Shown: positions 8,071 through 16,796, counted from the stretch's first letter. The stretch: 48,265 bases of DNA from JBGAQP01 sp044220635 (GCA_044220635.1 JBGAQP010000026.1:1-48265), one strand, 5' to 3'. Numbers and translations are program-made. The notes: generated by a model from the sequence alone, not told the origin.

Positions 8071-9082
8071 GCACGCGGGCCTCGCCCCGGCCCTCTCCCG
8101 GGGCAGAGGGGGCAGGGGAGTGCAGCCAGCACGCGGCCCGCGTGCGGCCCGCGGGAAGGAGGTCGGGGCGCTCGGCGCGGCAGCGATCGAAGGCCTTCGG
8201 GCAGCGCGGGTTGAACGCGCAACCCCGCGGGATGGCGTTGAGCCGCGGCATCGAGCCCTCGATCTGCGGCAGGCGCTCCACGTCCTGGCCGATCGCCGGG
8301 ATCGAGCCCATGAGCCCGGCGGTGTAGGGATGCTGGGGATGGTGGATCACCTCCTGCACCGGCCCGATCTCGACGATGCGCCCTGCGTACATCACCGCCA
8401 CGCGGTCCGCGGTTTCCGCGATGACGCCCATGTCGTGCGTCACCAGCATCACCGCGGTCCCGTGCTCCCGGCCCAGGCGCTTGAGCAGCTGGATGATCTG
8501 CGCCTGGATCGAGACGTCGAGCGCCGTGGTGGGCTCGTCGGCGATGATGAGGCGCGGGTTCGCGCACAGGGCGAGCGCGATCACCACGCGCTGGCGCATC
8601 CCGCCGGAGAACTGGTGCGGGTAGTGGTCGATCCGGCGCTCCGGGGCGGGGATGCCCACCTCGCCCAGCAATTCGATCGCCCGCGCCCGCGCCGAGGCGG
8701 CCGGCTGCGGCAGGTGCGTCTGGATCGTCTCGACGATCTGCTCGCCCACCGTGAACAGCGGGTTGAGCGAGGTGAGCGGATCCTGGAAGATCGCCCCGAT
8801 CCTGCGCCCGCGGATCCTGCGCATCGCCTCCGCGGGCAGGTTGTCGATCCGGGCTCCCTCGAGCAGCACCTCGCCCGCGGCGATGCGCCCCGGGGGCTCG
8901 AGCAGCCCGATGATCGCGGTGCCCGTGATCGACTTGCCGGCCCCCGACTCCCCGACCACCCCGAGCACCTCGCCCGGGGCGATGTCGAAGCTCACGTCGT
9001 CGACCGCGACGAGGGTCCCGCGCCGGGTGTTGAACTCGACGCGCAGGTTCCGGACCGAGAGCAGGGGCCCGGGGGCGCTCAC
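8063..9082 (-). CDS. Peptide-type ABC transporter ATPase, DppD/OppD family
   Basis: 339 residues from a GTG start that overlaps the TGA of the preceding secreted-protein gene (GTGA, 9082-9079); a longer frame exists but would read back into that gene. Walker A is GESGAGKS, the signature is FSGGMRQRVVIALAL and Walker B is LIIADEPTTALD, with GCAFNPRCPKAFDRC at the C terminus. It forms the nucleotide-binding pair with the next gene. The stop overlaps the start of the DppF-type gene. Confidence 0.93.
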   Translation of the reverse strand: MSAPGPLLSVRNLRVEFNTRRGTLVAVDDVSFDIAPGEVLGVVGESGAGKSITGTAIIGLLEPPGRIAAGEVLLEGARIDNLPAEAMRRIRGRRIGAIFQDPLTSLNPLFTVGEQIVETIQTHLPQPAASARARAIELLGEVGIPAPERRIDHYPHQFSGGMRQRVVIALALCANPRLIIADEPTTALDVSIQAQIIQLLKRLGREHGTAVMLVTHDMGVIAETADRVAVMYAGRIVEIGPVQEVIHHPQHPYTAGLMGSIPAIGQDVERLPQIEGSMPRLNAIPRGCAFNPRCPKAFDRCRAERPDLLPAGRTRAACWLHSPAPSAPGEGRGEARVHA

Positions 9083-9489
9083 TTCGGCGCCGCTTCCTTC
9101 TTCTTGAACTTGCCCACGCACTCGCCGATCGGCTCGGAGTAGATCTTCGGCTTCCATTCCGGCCCGGTCTTCGACTCGTACTCGGCGACGATGCGGTAGC
9201 GCGTGCAGCCCTCGAGGTCGATCTGCAGGTCGCGGAAATTGTCGGAAACCACGCCGCGGGCGGTCTCGAAATGCACCGTGATGACGTGCTTGCCCGGCTC
9301 GATCGGGTCGGACTTGCGGGGGTTGCGCGTGCTCTTGCCGTCGACCTTGCTGATCGCGAGGCGCGCTTCCTTGCGCACCTCGGAGGAACTCCCGGTCTCG
9401 ACGATCGCCCAGGGCTTGTCGTAGGGGCCGGCGACGGCGGCGAGCGCGGCGAAGGCGGGAAGGGCGCAGAGAAGGTGCATCTTTTTCAT
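9079..9489 (-). CDS. Small secreted protein, paralogue 3 of 3 in the ABC operon
   Basis: 136 residues. A short signal peptide (about 1-20) is followed by GPYDKPWAIVETG. The features shared with the two paralogues at 9899-10318 and 10315-10731 are a Y-x-x-P-W-(A/S) start, a VDG turn, EPGKHVITVHF, one Cys in EGCTRY and one in EPIGEC. The two Cys are kept in all three, suggesting a periplasmic disulfide. The C terminus is Lys-rich. No named family is recognised. An AGGAG site precedes the ATG, and the start overlaps the RidA stop by ATGA. The position next to transporter genes suggests an envelope role; the function is unknown. Confidence 0.8.
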   Translation of the reverse strand: MKKMHLLCALPAFAALAAVAGPYDKPWAIVETGSSSEVRKEARLAISKVDGKSTRNPRKSDPIEPGKHVITVHFETARGVVSDNFRDLQIDLEGCTRYRIVAEYESKTGPEWKPKIYSEPIGECVGKFKKKEAAPK

Positions 9490-9902
9490 GGCTGGACTCC
9501 TGAGTGGGTGGATTGCACGAATGCGTCGGCCTCGATCTCGACGAGCATGTCGGGGTCGACGAGTCCTTTCACCTCCACCATCGTGCAGGCGGGGCGGATG
9601 GCTCCGAACACCTCGCCGTGGGCGCGGCCTACGGCCTCCCACTGCGCGATGTCGGTGACGAAGATGCGGGTGCGCACGACGTCCGCGAGGCGCGCTCCGG
9701 CGCGCTCGAGGGCGGCGGCGACGTTGGCGAGCGCCTGGCGGGCCTGGGCGCCCGGGTCCCCGGCGCCGACAAGGCGCCCGGAAGCGTCGGTGGCGGTCGT
9801 GCCGGCGACCCAGACGTGGGGTCCCAGGCGCACCGCGCGCGAATAGCCGACCACGGGCTCCCAGGGGGCGCCGCTCGCGATGTTCCGGCGCCGGGCGCTC
9901 AC
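9486..9902 (-). CDS. RidA/YjgF/YER057c/UK114 family protein
   Basis: 138 residues from a GTG start overlapping the TGA of the preceding gene (GTGA). RidA-family features are VWVAGTTATDASGRLVG near residue 30, QARQALANVAAALERAGA, VVRTRIFVTDI and IRPACTMVEVKGL, where the Arg matches the conserved active-site Arg of this family, ending in VEIEADAFV. Archetypal RidA hydrolyses reactive enamine/imine intermediates; this belongs to one of the divergent subgroups, so the exact substrate is unknown. It has no signal peptide, so it is cytoplasmic although both neighbours encode secreted proteins. Confidence 0.9.
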   Translation of the reverse strand: MSARRRNIASGAPWEPVVGYSRAVRLGPHVWVAGTTATDASGRLVGAGDPGAQARQALANVAAALERAGARLADVVRTRIFVTDIAQWEAVGRAHGEVFGAIRPACTMVEVKGLVDPDMLVEIEADAFVQSTHSGVQP

Positions 9903-10318
9903 TTCGCCGCTCCCGCGAGCCGGAACTTCGCGCGGCATTCCCCGATCGGCTCGGAGGAGCGCAGCACCGGCGTCCACTGCTGCGTGACGGTCGTGTCGAG
10001 CTTCGCGGCGACGTAATAGCGCATGCAGGCCTCGGTCTCGAGGTCGAAGGTGACCTGGGTCGCCTGCCGGAAGCCCTTGCGCGGGGGGAGGTCCACCGTG
10101 ACCGCGTGCTTCCCCGGGGCCACCACCGACTCGTTGTCCATCGAATTAACGCCGTCGACCCGGTTCACGATGACCGGTCGCAGCAAGGGGTCGGCGGAGG
10201 CCCGGCGGTCCGTCGTGACCACCGACCAGGGCTGGTCGTAGGGGCCCGCAGCCGCGGCGCCGGCCGCGGCGAGGGCGGCGAAGAGGAGCAAGCGCGCGCT
10301 CATCGCCGCGGACCTCAT
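9899..10318 (-). CDS. Small secreted protein, paralogue 2 of 3 in the ABC operon
   Basis: 139 residues. A signal peptide (about 1-24, AAAAGPYDQPW at the junction) is followed by the shared layout: PYDQPWSVV, RVDG, APGKHAVTVDL, one Cys in EACMRYY and one in EPIGEC. The start ATG overlaps the stop of paralogue 1 (ATGA, 10318-10315); an internal ATG six codons on is the alternative. Similarity to paralogues 1 and 3 is scattered but covers the full length, indicating old duplications. No family name can be given. Confidence 0.8.
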   Translation of the reverse strand: MRSAAMSARLLLFAALAAAGAAAAGPYDQPWSVVTTDRRASADPLLRPVIVNRVDGVNSMDNESVVAPGKHAVTVDLPPRKGFRQATQVTFDLETEACMRYYVAAKLDTTVTQQWTPVLRSSEPIGECRAKFRLAGAAK

Positions 10319-10731
10319 CGCACCGGGGCGGCCTTGAGGCCGAAGCGCGTCTCGCAATCGCCCAGGGCGTCCTCGCTCACGACGACGGTTTCCCAGGGCT
10401 TGCCCGGGGCGGTCGGGCGGCGCGCGCCGAGCCAGTAGCGCACGCACGGCTGGGCGTCGAGGTCGAGCACGCTCGTGGCCCCGCCCTCCGTGCCGCGCGA
10501 GGCGATCTCGACCGTGACCTTGCGCCGGCCCGGGGCGATGACGGCGCGGTCCTCCTCGACCTTCCTGCCGTCGACGGTGGCGAGCAGGACGTTGCGCACC
10601 TTGGCGTCCGCGGTGAGCGCGTTGCCGGTGGCGAGCATGGCCCAGGGCGCGGAGTACTCCGGCGAGCCGGCGCAGCCGGCGGCGAGGGCGGTGAGGGCGG
10701 TGAGGGCGGCGAGGACGATGGGCGTTCTCAT
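10315..10731 (-). CDS. Small lipoprotein, paralogue 1 of 3 in the ABC operon
   Basis: 138 residues. Unlike its two paralogues it has a lipobox (LAAGC, Cys20), so it is probably a lipoprotein. The mature part repeats the group pattern: YSAPWAML, VDGRK, APGRRKVTVEI, one Cys in AQPCVRYW and one in ALGDC. AGGAGG stands close before the ATG. It begins eight bases after the DppC-type permease gene and its stop overlaps the next gene. The function is unknown; an envelope-anchored partner of the transporter is one inference. Confidence 0.8.
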   Translation of the reverse strand: MRTPIVLAALTALTALAAGCAGSPEYSAPWAMLATGNALTADAKVRNVLLATVDGRKVEEDRAVIAPGRRKVTVEIASRGTEGGATSVLDLDAQPCVRYWLGARRPTAPGKPWETVVVSEDALGDCETRFGLKAAPVR

Positions 10732-10739
10732 GGGGCCTC

Positions 10740-11699
10740 CTAGCGCAGCTTGGGGTTGAGGGCGTCGCGCAGCCAGTCGCCCAGGACGTTGATCGCGAGG
10801 ACGAGCGTGACGAGCGCCGCCCCGGGAAACACGGTGATCCACCACTCTCCCGAGAAGAGGAAGTCGTTGCCGATGCGGATCAGCGTGCCGAGCGAGGGCT
10901 GCGTGGGCGGCACGCCCACGCCCAGGAAGGAAAGCGTGGCTTCCGTGATGATGGCCTCCCCGATGTGCAGCGTCACGAGCACGAGGACGGGCCCGAGCGC
11001 GTTGGGCAGCACATGGGTGAACATGATCGCGGCCGGATGCCTTCCGATCACGCGCGCGGCCTGGACGTATTCCTTGTTGCGCTCGACGAGGGTCGAGCCG
11101 CGCACGGTGCGCGCGTAGCGCACCCAGCCCGAGGCGGCGATCGCGACCACGAGCACGTAGAGGGCGAGCTGGTCGTGCATCTCCCGCGGGAGCGCCACGC
11201 GGGCCACGCCGTCGACCAGCAGCGCGATGAGGATCGCGGGGAAGGAGAGCTGGATGTCGGCCACCCGCATGATGAAGGCGTCGACCTTGCCCCCGGCGTA
11301 GCCGCTCACGAGCCCGAGGGTGACGCCGATCGCCATCGCGAGGAGCGTGGCGAGCAGCCCCACGAGCAGCGACATGCGCGAGCCGTAGACGATGGTCGAG
11401 AGCACGTCGCGGCCCTGGTCGTCGGTGCCGAGGAAATAGGCGGGATTGCCGCGCTCGGTCCACGCGGGCGGCGTGAAGGCGTCGAGGAGGTTGAGGGTCC
11501 TCAGGTCGAAGGGGTTGTGGGGCGCCACCCAGGGCGCGAGCAGGGCCGCGAAGATGCACACCGCCGTGATCGCCGCGGCGACGACGACCACCGGCGAGCG
11601 CCGGAAGCTGTGCAGGACGTCGCCGTCGAGGAAGCCGCGCCAGCCGCCGGAGGGCGGCGCCTGCGTCGCGCCGCCCGCGACGATGCCGTACTTGTCCAT
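10740..11699 (-). CDS. Peptide-type ABC transporter permease, DppC/OppC family
   Basis: 319 residues. It has an N-terminal cytoplasmic segment, a first membrane helix near residue 40, then the periplasmic YFLGTDDQGRDVLSTIVYGSR segment typical of DppC/OppC. The BPD_transp_1 domain follows, with the EAA-like loop YVQAARVIGRHPAAIMFTHVLPN that contacts the ATPases. The start overlaps the stop of the DppB-type gene (TGATG). It partners with that permease. Confidence 0.93.
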   Translation of the reverse strand: MDKYGIVAGGATQAPPSGGWRGFLDGDVLHSFRRSPVVVVAAAITAVCIFAALLAPWVAPHNPFDLRTLNLLDAFTPPAWTERGNPAYFLGTDDQGRDVLSTIVYGSRMSLLVGLLATLLAMAIGVTLGLVSGYAGGKVDAFIMRVADIQLSFPAILIALLVDGVARVALPREMHDQLALYVLVVAIAASGWVRYARTVRGSTLVERNKEYVQAARVIGRHPAAIMFTHVLPNALGPVLVLVTLHIGEAIITEATLSFLGVGVPPTQPSLGTLIRIGNDFLFSGEWWITVFPGAALVTLVLAINVLGDWLRDALNPKLR

Positions 11700-12685
11700 C
11701 AGTGCGCCCCCGCCGCGCCGCCCTCGATGCGCAGGCGCGGATCCACCACGTAGTAGAGGATGTCCACCACGAGGTTGATCACCACGAAGATGAAGCCGAT
11801 GAGGCAGAGGTAGGCGGCCATCACCGGGATGTCGGCGAACTGCACCGCCTGGATGAAGAGCAGCCCCATGCCCGGCCACTGGAACACGGTCTCGGTGATG
11901 ATCGCGAAGGCGATGATGCCGCCGAGCTGCAGGCCCGTGATCGTGATCACCGGGACGAGCGTGTTCTTGAGCGCGTGCCCGAAGTTCACCGCCCGGTCCG
12001 ACAGTCCCCGGGCGCGCGCGAAGCGGATGTAGTCGGTGCGCAGCACCTCGAGCATCTCGGAGCGCACCAGCCGCATGATGAGCGTGACCGGGAAGAGGCC
12101 GAGCGTGATCGCCGGCAGGACCAGCGCCTTCAGACCCGAGGCGGTGAGCAGGCCCGTGGACCAGAAGCCGACCATCACCGTGTCGCCCCGGCCGAAGGAG
12201 GGAAGCCACCCCAGCCACACGGCGAAGATGAGGATCAGGAAGATGCCGATGAGGAAGTTGGGCAGCGACACGCCGACGAGCGAGGTGGTGAGCAGCGCCC
12301 GCGAGGTCCAGCTGTCGCGCCGCAGCGCCGTGTAGACCCCGAGCGGGATGCCCGCGGCGAGCCCGATCAGCGCCGCGGTGATCGCGAGCTCGAGCGTGGC
12401 GGGAAGGCGCTCGACGAGCAGCGCCGAGACGGGGCGCCCGAGCCGCAGCGAGATCCCGAAGTTGCCCTGGACGGCGTTGGCGATGAAGGTGGCGAACTGG
12501 ACGTAGAAGGGCTGGTCGAGGCCGAGGACCTTGCGCATCGCCTCGCGGTCGGCCGCGGTCGCCTCCGGCGGCAGCATCAGCGACACCGGGTCGCCCACGA
12601 AGTTGAACAGCGAGAAGGCGATGAAGCCCACCACGAGCATGACGATGACGCCCTGGAGCAGGCGGCGCAGGACGAAGGCGATCAT
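11699..12685 (-). CDS. Peptide-type ABC transporter permease, DppB/OppB family
   Basis: 328 residues. The N terminus MIAFVLRRLLQGVIVMLVVGF is the usual first helix of DppB-type permeases. The domain then shows LGLDQPFYVQFATFI and the EAA loop YIRFARARGLSDRAVNFGHALKN, with about six membrane helices in all. It lies directly downstream of two binding-protein genes and is coupled to the DppC-type permease. Confidence 0.93.
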   Translation of the reverse strand: MIAFVLRRLLQGVIVMLVVGFIAFSLFNFVGDPVSLMLPPEATAADREAMRKVLGLDQPFYVQFATFIANAVQGNFGISLRLGRPVSALLVERLPATLELAITAALIGLAAGIPLGVYTALRRDSWTSRALLTTSLVGVSLPNFLIGIFLILIFAVWLGWLPSFGRGDTVMVGFWSTGLLTASGLKALVLPAITLGLFPVTLIMRLVRSEMLEVLRTDYIRFARARGLSDRAVNFGHALKNTLVPVITITGLQLGGIIAFAIITETVFQWPGMGLLFIQAVQFADIPVMAAYLCLIGFIFVVINLVVDILYYVVDPRLRIEGGAAGAH

Positions 12686-12707
12686 CGGGGGGGAGACGGG
12701 CGGGCGG

Positions 12708-14288
12708 TCATGGTCGGTCGATCCGGACGCGATAGAAATATACCGTGTTCACGGGCGAGAACCATGCCGAGACGTTACGCCTCATGGCCCAGGGGATGAG
12801 CGGCTGGTGGATCGCCACGGCCGGCAGCTCCCGGGCGGCGAGCACCAGCGCCTGGCGGATCGCCTCGGCGCGCCGGGCGGGGTCGCCCTCGACCTTGATG
12901 CGGGCGATGAGCCGGTCCATCTCCGCGTTCGACCAGCGGCCGAGGTTGAAGTCGCCCTCCCCCTTGGGCCCGGGGGTCGCGAGCAGGGCGTTGAGCGAGT
13001 AGAGCGCGTCCGAGGTGACGCCCCCGCCCCAGGAGAGCAGGTAGAAGCTCGTGTCGAGCTTCTCGATCTTGGGGAAGAACGAGCCGAAGGGCACGATGTT
13101 GGGCCGCGTGCGGATGCCCACCTGCGAGAGCATCGCCGCGAGGGCCTGGCAGATGTCCGCGGGAGGCTGGTTCGAGCCGCAGTCGAGCGTGACCTCGAAC
13201 CCCTCGGGGTAGCCCGCCTCGGCGAGCAGCCGGCGGGCCTTCGCGCGGTCGAAGGCGAGGCGCCGGTCCCCGTCGGGATGCCAGCCCTCCACCAGGGGCG
13301 TGATGAGCGAGCCGATGGGCCGCGCGTGGCCGCGCATGACCTTCTGCCCGATCGCCGCGACGTCGATCGCGTGCGCCACGGCCTGGCGCACGCGCAGGTC
13401 CTTGAACGGGTTCTTCCCGTCCTTCGCCGAGCCGTAGAGGAGCGAGTCGCGGTGCAGGTCGAAGGCGAGGTATTGCACGCGCATCTCGGCGCCCTCGACC
13501 ACCTTCAGCGCGGGGTTCGCGGCCAGGCGCTTCACGTCCTGCGTGGGCGGGTCGATCACGAGGTCGACCTCGCCCGAGAGCAGCGCCGCGAGGCGCGTGG
13601 CCGCCGACTTGATCGGCAGCATCACCACCTCCTCGAGGTTGCCCTCGTTCACGCCCGCCTTCCGGCCCCACCACGCCGGGTGGGCGGCGAGCACCGTGCG
13701 CACGTCGGGCTCGCGCAGCTTCAGGCGGAAGGGGCCGGTGCCGTTCGCGTGGCGCGATGCCCAGCTGTCCTCCCGGTTCTTGTAGTCCTGGGGCCGCTCG
13801 GCCCTGTGCTTCGCGCACCAGGCCCGGCTCATGATGCGGAAGTTCGTGAGGTGGTGCAGCAGCGCCGGGTTGGGCTCGGCGAGCGCGAGCTCCACCGTGT
13901 GCGCGTCGATCGAGCGCGCGGAGGCCACGCCCTGGATCGCCGTGCGCATCTGGGACAGCGGGTCGAGGGCGCGCGCCACGGAGAACACGACGTCGTCGGC
14001 CGTGAAGGGCGTGCCGTCGTGGAAGGTGACGCCCTCGCGCAGCCGGAAGCGCCAGAGCTTCTCCGAGGGCTGCGTCCAGGAAGTCGCGAGCCAGGGGATC
14101 GGCTTCCAGTCCTTGTCGCGCCACACGAGCGGCTCGTAGAGCTGCGCGGTGACGCGCGAGGTGGCGAGCAGGTTCGCCGCGTGCGGGTCGAGCGTCTGCG
14201 GGTCGTCCTGGCTCGCGTAGCGCAGGGTCTGCGCGCAGGCGAGCGCCGGGAGCAGCCCCGCGAGGAGCGCGGGGGCGAGGGCCTTCAT
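12708..14288 (-). CDS. Peptide-type ABC transporter substrate-binding protein (SBP family 5)
   Basis: 526 residues. A signal peptide (about 1-19, ALACAQ) is followed by TLRYASQDDPQTLDPHAAN and the SBP_bac_5 body with FHDGTPFTADDVVFS and NPFKDLRVRQAVAHAIDV, features of DppA/OppA-like proteins. It is likely a periplasmic receptor for a peptide or a similar small ligand; the ligand cannot be read from the sequence. It is one of four homologues of 526-529 residues in the window. The ATG lacks a strong ribosome binding site. Confidence 0.92.
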   Translation of the reverse strand: MKALAPALLAGLLPALACAQTLRYASQDDPQTLDPHAANLLATSRVTAQLYEPLVWRDKDWKPIPWLATSWTQPSEKLWRFRLREGVTFHDGTPFTADDVVFSVARALDPLSQMRTAIQGVASARSIDAHTVELALAEPNPALLHHLTNFRIMSRAWCAKHRAERPQDYKNREDSWASRHANGTGPFRLKLREPDVRTVLAAHPAWWGRKAGVNEGNLEEVVMLPIKSAATRLAALLSGEVDLVIDPPTQDVKRLAANPALKVVEGAEMRVQYLAFDLHRDSLLYGSAKDGKNPFKDLRVRQAVAHAIDVAAIGQKVMRGHARPIGSLITPLVEGWHPDGDRRLAFDRAKARRLLAEAGYPEGFEVTLDCGSNQPPADICQALAAMLSQVGIRTRPNIVPFGSFFPKIEKLDTSFYLLSWGGGVTSDALYSLNALLATPGPKGEGDFNLGRWSNAEMDRLIARIKVEGDPARRAEAIRQALVLAARELPAVAIHQPLIPWAMRRNVSAWFSPVNTVYFYRVRIDRP

Positions 14289-14332
14289 GGGCGGGTGAGG
14301 CGGGGGGCGCTCGCGCGGGCGCCCCCGCCGGC

Positions 14333-15913
14333 CTACTGGACGCGGACCCAGTTCACCGTCAGGCGGTTGTCCGCGCGGTGCACGACGCTCACGTTGGCGC
14401 GCATGGCCCAGGGGATCACCTGGAAGTGCAGCGGGATGTGGCCCACGTCGGCCATGTGGATCGCGGTCACCTCGCGGGCGAGGGCGGCGCGCTTCTTCGC
14501 GTCGGTCTCGGTCTTGAGCCGGTCGATGGCGGCGTCGACCTTCGCGTTGGAGTACTTGCCGAGGTTGTAGTCGCCGTCGGCGGTCTTGGGCACGAGGGTG
14601 CGCAGGAGGCTTTGCAGCGCGTACTGCGAGTCGAAGGTCGGCACGCCCCAGCCGAGCATGTAGAAGCTCGTGTCGAAGTTCTGGATCTTCGGGAAGTACT
14701 GCGCGCGCGGCATCGCGTTCACCTTCACCCGGACGTCGACCTGCGCGAGCATGCCGGCCACCGCCACGCAGATCTTCTCGTCGGCGACGTAGCGGTTGTT
14801 CGGGCAGTCGAGGGTGACCTCGAAGCCCTGGGGATAGCCCGCCTCGGCGAGCAGCTTCCTCGCCTTGGCGCGGTCCGGGGCCCGGGGCTTGTCGAGGTCC
14901 TTCGGGTAGCCGTCGACCTGCGGGGCGAACATCACCGCGGTGGGAATCCCGAGCCCGCGCAGGACCTGCGACTTGATGGCGTTCAGGTCGATGGCGAGCT
15001 GCACGGCCTCGCGCACGCGCCGGTCCTTGAACGGGTTCTTCCCCTTCACGCTCGAGTAGAGCAGCTCGTCGCGCCACTGGTCCATGCCGAAGAAGATCGT
15101 GCGGTTCTCGTTGCCCTCGACGACCTTGATCTTCGCGTCCTGCTTGAGGCGCGGGATGTCCTGCGGCGGGGGGTCGAGCACGAAGTCGATCTCGCCCGAG
15201 ATGAGCGCGGCGAGCCGCGTGGCGTCGCTCTTGATCGGCTGGTAGACGATCTCGTCGACGTTGCCCTCGCGCTTGCCCCACCAGTTGGAGTTGAGCACGG
15301 CGACCGTCTTCACGTCGGCCTGGCGGCTCTTCAGCACGAAGGGGCCGGTGCCGTTGGCGTTGCGCGAGGCGTAGGTCTCCTCCTTGTTCTTGTAATCCTG
15401 GGGCTTGAGCACGTTGTGCTTGGTCGACCAGGCCTTGCTCATGATCCGCACCTCGGTGAGCTGCGGGATGAGCACCGGCGCCGGGCCCTCGGTGATCACG
15501 TCGACCGTCAGGTCGTCGATCTTGCGCGCCTCCTTCACGCCCGCGAGGTAGGGCTTGAAGTTGGAGGTGTCGGAAAGCGCGCGCTGGAAGGAGAAGACCA
15601 CGTCGTCGGCGGTGAACGGGCTCGCGTCGTGGAACTTCACGTTCGCCCGCAGCTTGAAGCGCGTGGTCGTCGGGTTCACGAGCTGCCAGGAGACCGCGAG
15701 GCAGGGCACGACCTTCAGGTCCCTGCCGCGCGTGACGAGCGTCTCGTAGATGTTGTCGAGATAGGCGTTGGTGAAGCCCTCGTTGTTGCCGTGCGGGTCC
15801 ATCGTCGTGATGTCGCCCTGGCTCGAGTAGCGCAGGGTCTTCGCGTGCGCCGTCATGCCGACGGCGAGCAGGATCGCCAGGGCGGCCGCGCGAAGGGCGG
15901 GGGCGGTTCTCAT
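14333..15913 (-). CDS. Peptide-type ABC transporter substrate-binding protein (SBP family 5)
   Basis: 526 residues from the ATG at 15913, which has CGGAG upstream; an upstream in-frame ATG is rejected because this one begins the signal peptide (MRTAPALRAAALAILLAVG, cleavage near AHA-K). The body carries KTLRYSSQGDITTMDPHG, FHDASPFTADDVVFSFQRA and NPFKDRRVREAVQLAIDL. It is the first gene of the ten-gene ABC operon and a tandem paralogue of the gene that follows it. A candidate promoter and a small upstream open frame precede it. Confidence 0.92.
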   Translation of the reverse strand: MRTAPALRAAALAILLAVGMTAHAKTLRYSSQGDITTMDPHGNNEGFTNAYLDNIYETLVTRGRDLKVVPCLAVSWQLVNPTTTRFKLRANVKFHDASPFTADDVVFSFQRALSDTSNFKPYLAGVKEARKIDDLTVDVITEGPAPVLIPQLTEVRIMSKAWSTKHNVLKPQDYKNKEETYASRNANGTGPFVLKSRQADVKTVAVLNSNWWGKREGNVDEIVYQPIKSDATRLAALISGEIDFVLDPPPQDIPRLKQDAKIKVVEGNENRTIFFGMDQWRDELLYSSVKGKNPFKDRRVREAVQLAIDLNAIKSQVLRGLGIPTAVMFAPQVDGYPKDLDKPRAPDRAKARKLLAEAGYPQGFEVTLDCPNNRYVADEKICVAVAGMLAQVDVRVKVNAMPRAQYFPKIQNFDTSFYMLGWGVPTFDSQYALQSLLRTLVPKTADGDYNLGKYSNAKVDAAIDRLKTETDAKKRAALAREVTAIHMADVGHIPLHFQVIPWAMRANVSVVHRADNRLTVNWVRVQ

Positions 15914-15964
15914 GGGGGGTCTCCGGGAATTGAGGCGTGGAATCAAGGGCCGGCGGGGCGGGGT

Positions 15965-16006
15965 CGCGCGCTAGTGGTGTTTTTTCAATGCCTTAGCGCG
16001 CGCCAT
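15965..16006 (-). promoter_or_regulatory. Candidate leader: 11-codon upstream frame inside a 9-bp inverted repeat
   Basis: On the minus strand an ATG at 16006 opens a short frame encoding MARAKALKKHH, stopping with TAG at 15973-15971. Bases 15994-16002 and 15965-15973 form a perfect 9-bp inverted repeat with a 20-base loop, and the two arms cover the first codons and the stop of this frame. It lies in the 5' leader of the first ABC operon gene. Translation of the small frame would open the hairpin. No ribosome binding site is visible before its ATG. Whether it is expressed is unknown. Confidence 0.3.
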
Positions 16007-16018
16007 GGGTGTGGCGGC

Positions 16019-16048
16019 ATGATGCCGGAACGCCCGCGCGCAAGTCAA
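16019..16048 (-). promoter_or_regulatory. Candidate sigma-70-like promoter for the ABC operon
   Basis: On the minus strand TTGACT (16048-16043) is followed after 18 bases by CATCAT (16024-16019), giving five of six and four of six matches to the -35 and -10 consensus. The start of transcription would fall about 100 bases before the first binding-protein gene and a few bases before the small upstream frame. Other promoters in this 168-base divergent gap are not excluded. Confidence 0.35.
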
Positions 16049-16081
16049 CGACGCGCGCCGCTGTGCTAGCTTACGGCCAGC

Positions 16082-16786
16082 ATGTCCCGCGACCGATTCC
16101 CGACCGCCCTCGCGCTTGCCGCGGCCCTCGTCCTCGCCGCCGCCTGCGGCCGCGAGAGCGCGCCGCCCCCGCCGCCCGCCCGGGACGCCGGCACGAAGAT
16201 GGCGGAAGCCTCGCGCAGGATGGGGGAAGCGGCCCGCCAGGGCGACGTGCAGGGCATGGGCGAGGCCGCGAAGAGCATGGGGGAAGCCTTCGTCGGCGGC
16301 GTCCAGGTCGAGCCGGTCGACTTCCGCGAGCTGAAGGCCGTGCTGCCCGAGAAGCTCGCGGGGCTGGGCCGGACCTCGTCCGAGGGCTCGCGCACCAATT
16401 TCATGGGCATCGCCACCGCGCGCGCGCTCGCCACCTACGAGGACGGCAAGGGCGCGCGCCTCGAGGCGGAGATCCTCGACGCGGGGACCCTCACCGGGAT
16501 CGCCTCCGCCGCCTTCGCCTGGATCCACGTCGACATCGACCGCGAGGGCGACGACGGCTACGAGCGCACGATCACCCTCGGCGGGCGCAAGGGCTACGAG
16601 AGCTATTCCCGGCGCACCCGCACCGGCGAGCTCGACGTGGTGGTCGCCGGGCGCTTCATCGTCTCGCTGCGCGGCACGGGCGTGGAGATGAAGGACTTCC
16701 GCGCCGCCATCGCGGGCCTCGCGCTCGAGCGCCTCGACGCGCTCAAGGACCGCGGCGCCCCGGGCGCGCCGGTCGCCTCGAAGTGA
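16082..16786 (+). CDS. Hypothetical lipoprotein
   Basis: 234 residues. The signal peptide ends with the lipobox LAAAC (Cys22), then comes a Pro-rich linker (APPPPPA) and two similar short helices with KMAEASRRMGEAA and AAKSMGEAF. The rest (about 75-234) is a globular region with FRELKAVLPEKLAGL, RTNFMGIATARALATYE and a C-terminal KDFRAAIAGLALERLDAL. No named family is recognised. It is followed 11 bases later by a DUF2189 gene, probably co-transcribed. Confidence 0.8.
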   Translation: MSRDRFPTALALAAALVLAAACGRESAPPPPPARDAGTKMAEASRRMGEAARQGDVQGMGEAAKSMGEAFVGGVQVEPVDFRELKAVLPEKLAGLGRTSSEGSRTNFMGIATARALATYEDGKGARLEAEILDAGTLTGIASAAFAWIHVDIDREGDDGYERTITLGGRKGYESYSRRTRTGELDVVVAGRFIVSLRGTGVEMKDFRAAIAGLALERLDALKDRGAPGAPVASK

Positions 16787-16796
16787 GGGCGCCGGC

